Assembly: GCA_009936765.1 (NCBI GenBank)
Contig: JAACDL010000173.1
Location: 1 to 8,609, forward strand
From: Methanobacteriota archaeon
GTDB taxonomy: Archaea > Thermoplasmatota > Poseidoniia > Poseidoniales > Poseidoniaceae
Length of the DNA: 8,609 bases
Direction: 5' to 3'
Position 1 is the first letter of the stretch. Every line of letters begins with the position of its first letter. The notes below the pieces were generated by a model, which worked only from the letters and a program-made list of their open reading frames with translations, ran no database searches and had not been told where the DNA came from. Below are positions 7,819 to 8,609 of the stretch, piece by piece. A program made the translations under genes and the position numbers.

Positions 7819-7949
7819 GTGTTCACTGGATGAACTCAATGTAATTCAAAGCAACCCCTTCTGGAAATCAACTTTTTCTCGGTTTATGATGGTTTTATCA
7901 TAAATATTTGAACGACTGTTTGAAGACATGTTGGCATCTCGCATGCCCC
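7819..7949. promoter_or_regulatory. Divergent promoter region, giant gene / ileS
   Basis: These 131 bp separate the start codons of two genes pointing away from each other, so both promoters should lie here. The AT-rich core at 7883-7909 is the only good candidate for archaeal TATA elements. On the plus strand ATAAATATTT (7900-7909) would place transcription starts about 20-28 bases downstream, close to 7928, and leave a leader of about 20 nt before ileS. On the minus strand TTTATGAT (7904 to 7897) would leave a leader of roughly 55 nt before ATG 7818. I see no convincing BRE and no Shine-Dalgarno site before either ATG. TATA assignment is by eye. Confidence 0.5.
7883..7904. repeat. Perfect 8-bp inverted repeat in the divergent spacer
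   Basis: TTTATGAT (7883-7890) and ATCATAAA (7897-7904) are exact reverse complements with the 6-bp spacer GGTTTT. Symmetry stops at the flanking bases (G at 7882, T at 7905). It overlaps the only TATA-like stretch between the two divergent genes. It could be a dimeric regulator's operator or a pair of back-to-back TATA-like elements; an RNA hairpin is less likely because the stem is AT-rich. Confidence 0.6.
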
Positions 7950-8609
7950 ATGGCCAGCCCTAGGACTACCAGCGAACTGGATTCAGTTGCATTGGAAACC
8001 GGTCTACTTTCTACTTGGCAGGATGAGAAATTATTCGAAGTCAGTGTAGAAAACCGCTCTGAGGGAGAGCCTTTCATTTTCTTAGAAGGACCTCCTACCG
8101 CTAACGGTAAACCAGGAATACACCATGTTGTTGCTCGAACATACAAGGACTTAGTATGCCGATGGAAAACAATGCAGGGAAACTTTGTCGAAAGGAAGGG
8201 CGGATGGGACACCCACGGACTGCCTGTCGAAATTGAAGTTCAGAAGAGATTAGATTTGATGAGTAATGAAGCGATTGAAGCTTTTGGAATGGAGGAATTC
8301 AACAAAGAATGCCGTGAATCTGTTTGGACTTATGAGGCTGCATGGCGTGAAATGACTGAGCGCATGGCATATTGGTGCGATCTTGATAATCCATATGTCA
8401 CTCTGGAGAATACTTACATCGAATCATGCTGGTGGGCCCTAAAGAAAATGTTCGAAAAGGGACTATTGTATAGAGGATACAAGGTTCTGCCTTACTGTCC
8501 ACAAACTGGAACATCTTACTCTAGTCACGAAGTTGCTCTAGGATACAAGGAAGTCGAAGAACCATCGGTCTATGTAAAATTCAAACTCGAAGATACCGAT
8601 GCCTCGATC
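7950..8609 (+). CDS. ileS: Isoleucyl-tRNA synthetase, N-terminal fifth
   Basis: This class I synthetase charges tRNA-Ile with isoleucine in the cytoplasm (EC 6.1.1.5). Only residues 1-220 are present; the family usually has about 1000-1100, so the editing domain end, the KMSKS loop and the anticodon domain lie beyond the right edge. Visible signatures are EGPPTANGKPGIHH (46-59), where GIHH is the HIGH-box form of archaeal/eukaryote-like IleS, then GWDTHGLPVE (85-94), ESVW-x-YE near 123, YW-x-DLDNPY (141-149), ESCWWALKKMFEKGLLY and SSHEVALGYKEV (191-202). The segment PYCPQTGT (181-188) keeps the first Cys of the usual C-x-x-C but has Thr at the second. ATG at 7950 is the first ATG in frame after a stop at 7887-7889; TTG codons at 7908 and 7920 are possible but less likely. 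It faces away from the giant gene. Confidence 0.96.
   Translation, partial: MASPRTTSELDSVALETGLLSTWQDEKLFEVSVENRSEGEPFIFLEGPPTANGKPGIHHVVARTYKDLVCRWKTMQGNFVERKGGWDTHGLPVEIEVQKRLDLMSNEAIEAFGMEEFNKECRESVWTYEAAWREMTERMAYWCDLDNPYVTLENTYIESCWWALKKMFEKGLLYRGYKVLPYCPQTGTSYSSHEVALGYKEVEEPSVYVKFKLEDTDASI

Noticed and set aside
7819..7839. TTG at 7839 as start of the giant protein
   Set aside because: It adds seven polar residues before a complete signal peptide; ATG at 7818 is simpler, although TTG cannot be excluded.
7898..8212. 104-codon open frame on the minus strand over the ileS start
   Set aside because: It is antisense to well-conserved IleS sequence and has no protein-like motif, so it is a shadow.
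1..8609. CRISPR array, tRNA or rRNA gene, insertion sequence, defence or toxin-antitoxin system
   Set aside because: I saw no spaced direct repeats, transposase motifs, RNA gene signatures or small paired genes; nearly all DNA is taken by the four genes.

Overview
The window looks like a piece of an AT-leaning archaeal genome, most likely a marine planktonic euryarchaeon of the Marine Group II / Poseidoniales type. That placement is inference. It rests on three things: a giant secreted beta-rich protein with D-x-D-G-D-G loops and a C-terminal membrane anchor with an acidic tail, an isoleucyl-tRNA synthetase of the GIHH type, and promoter spacers without strong Shine-Dalgarno sites before two of the genes. 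No 16S rRNA or other phylogenetic marker is present to settle it.

Layout, left to right. From the left edge to 1214 (+) is the 3' part of a protein with degenerate ELWxxDGT-type repeats; its true start lies outside the window. It converges with nadE (1211-2893, -), a glutamine-dependent NAD+ synthetase with an intact N-terminal glutaminase domain. The two genes share the palindromic TTAA at 1211-1214 as opposite stop codons. Upstream of nadE on the same strand, 50 bp away, ends a 4.9-kb gene (2944-7818, -) for a protein of about 1624 residues. It has a signal peptide, MAM/jelly-roll-like and Ig-like domains, Ca-loop-like motifs, a CARDB-like domain, one C-terminal membrane helix and a short acidic tail. 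A 131-bp divergent spacer (7819-7949) carries a perfect 8-bp inverted repeat. It separates the giant gene from ileS (7950 to the right edge, +), of which only the first 220 residues are present.

The genes do not form an obvious pathway. NadE (cofactor synthesis) and IleS (translation) are housekeeping genes, while the giant protein and the ELWxxDGT-like protein are probable exported or surface proteins. The giant gene and nadE may be one transcription unit. I found no CRISPR array, RNA gene, mobile element or defence system. The most unusual object is the giant surface protein, whose function cannot be read from sequence alone. Almost the whole window is coding; no gene-free stretch exceeds 300 bases.
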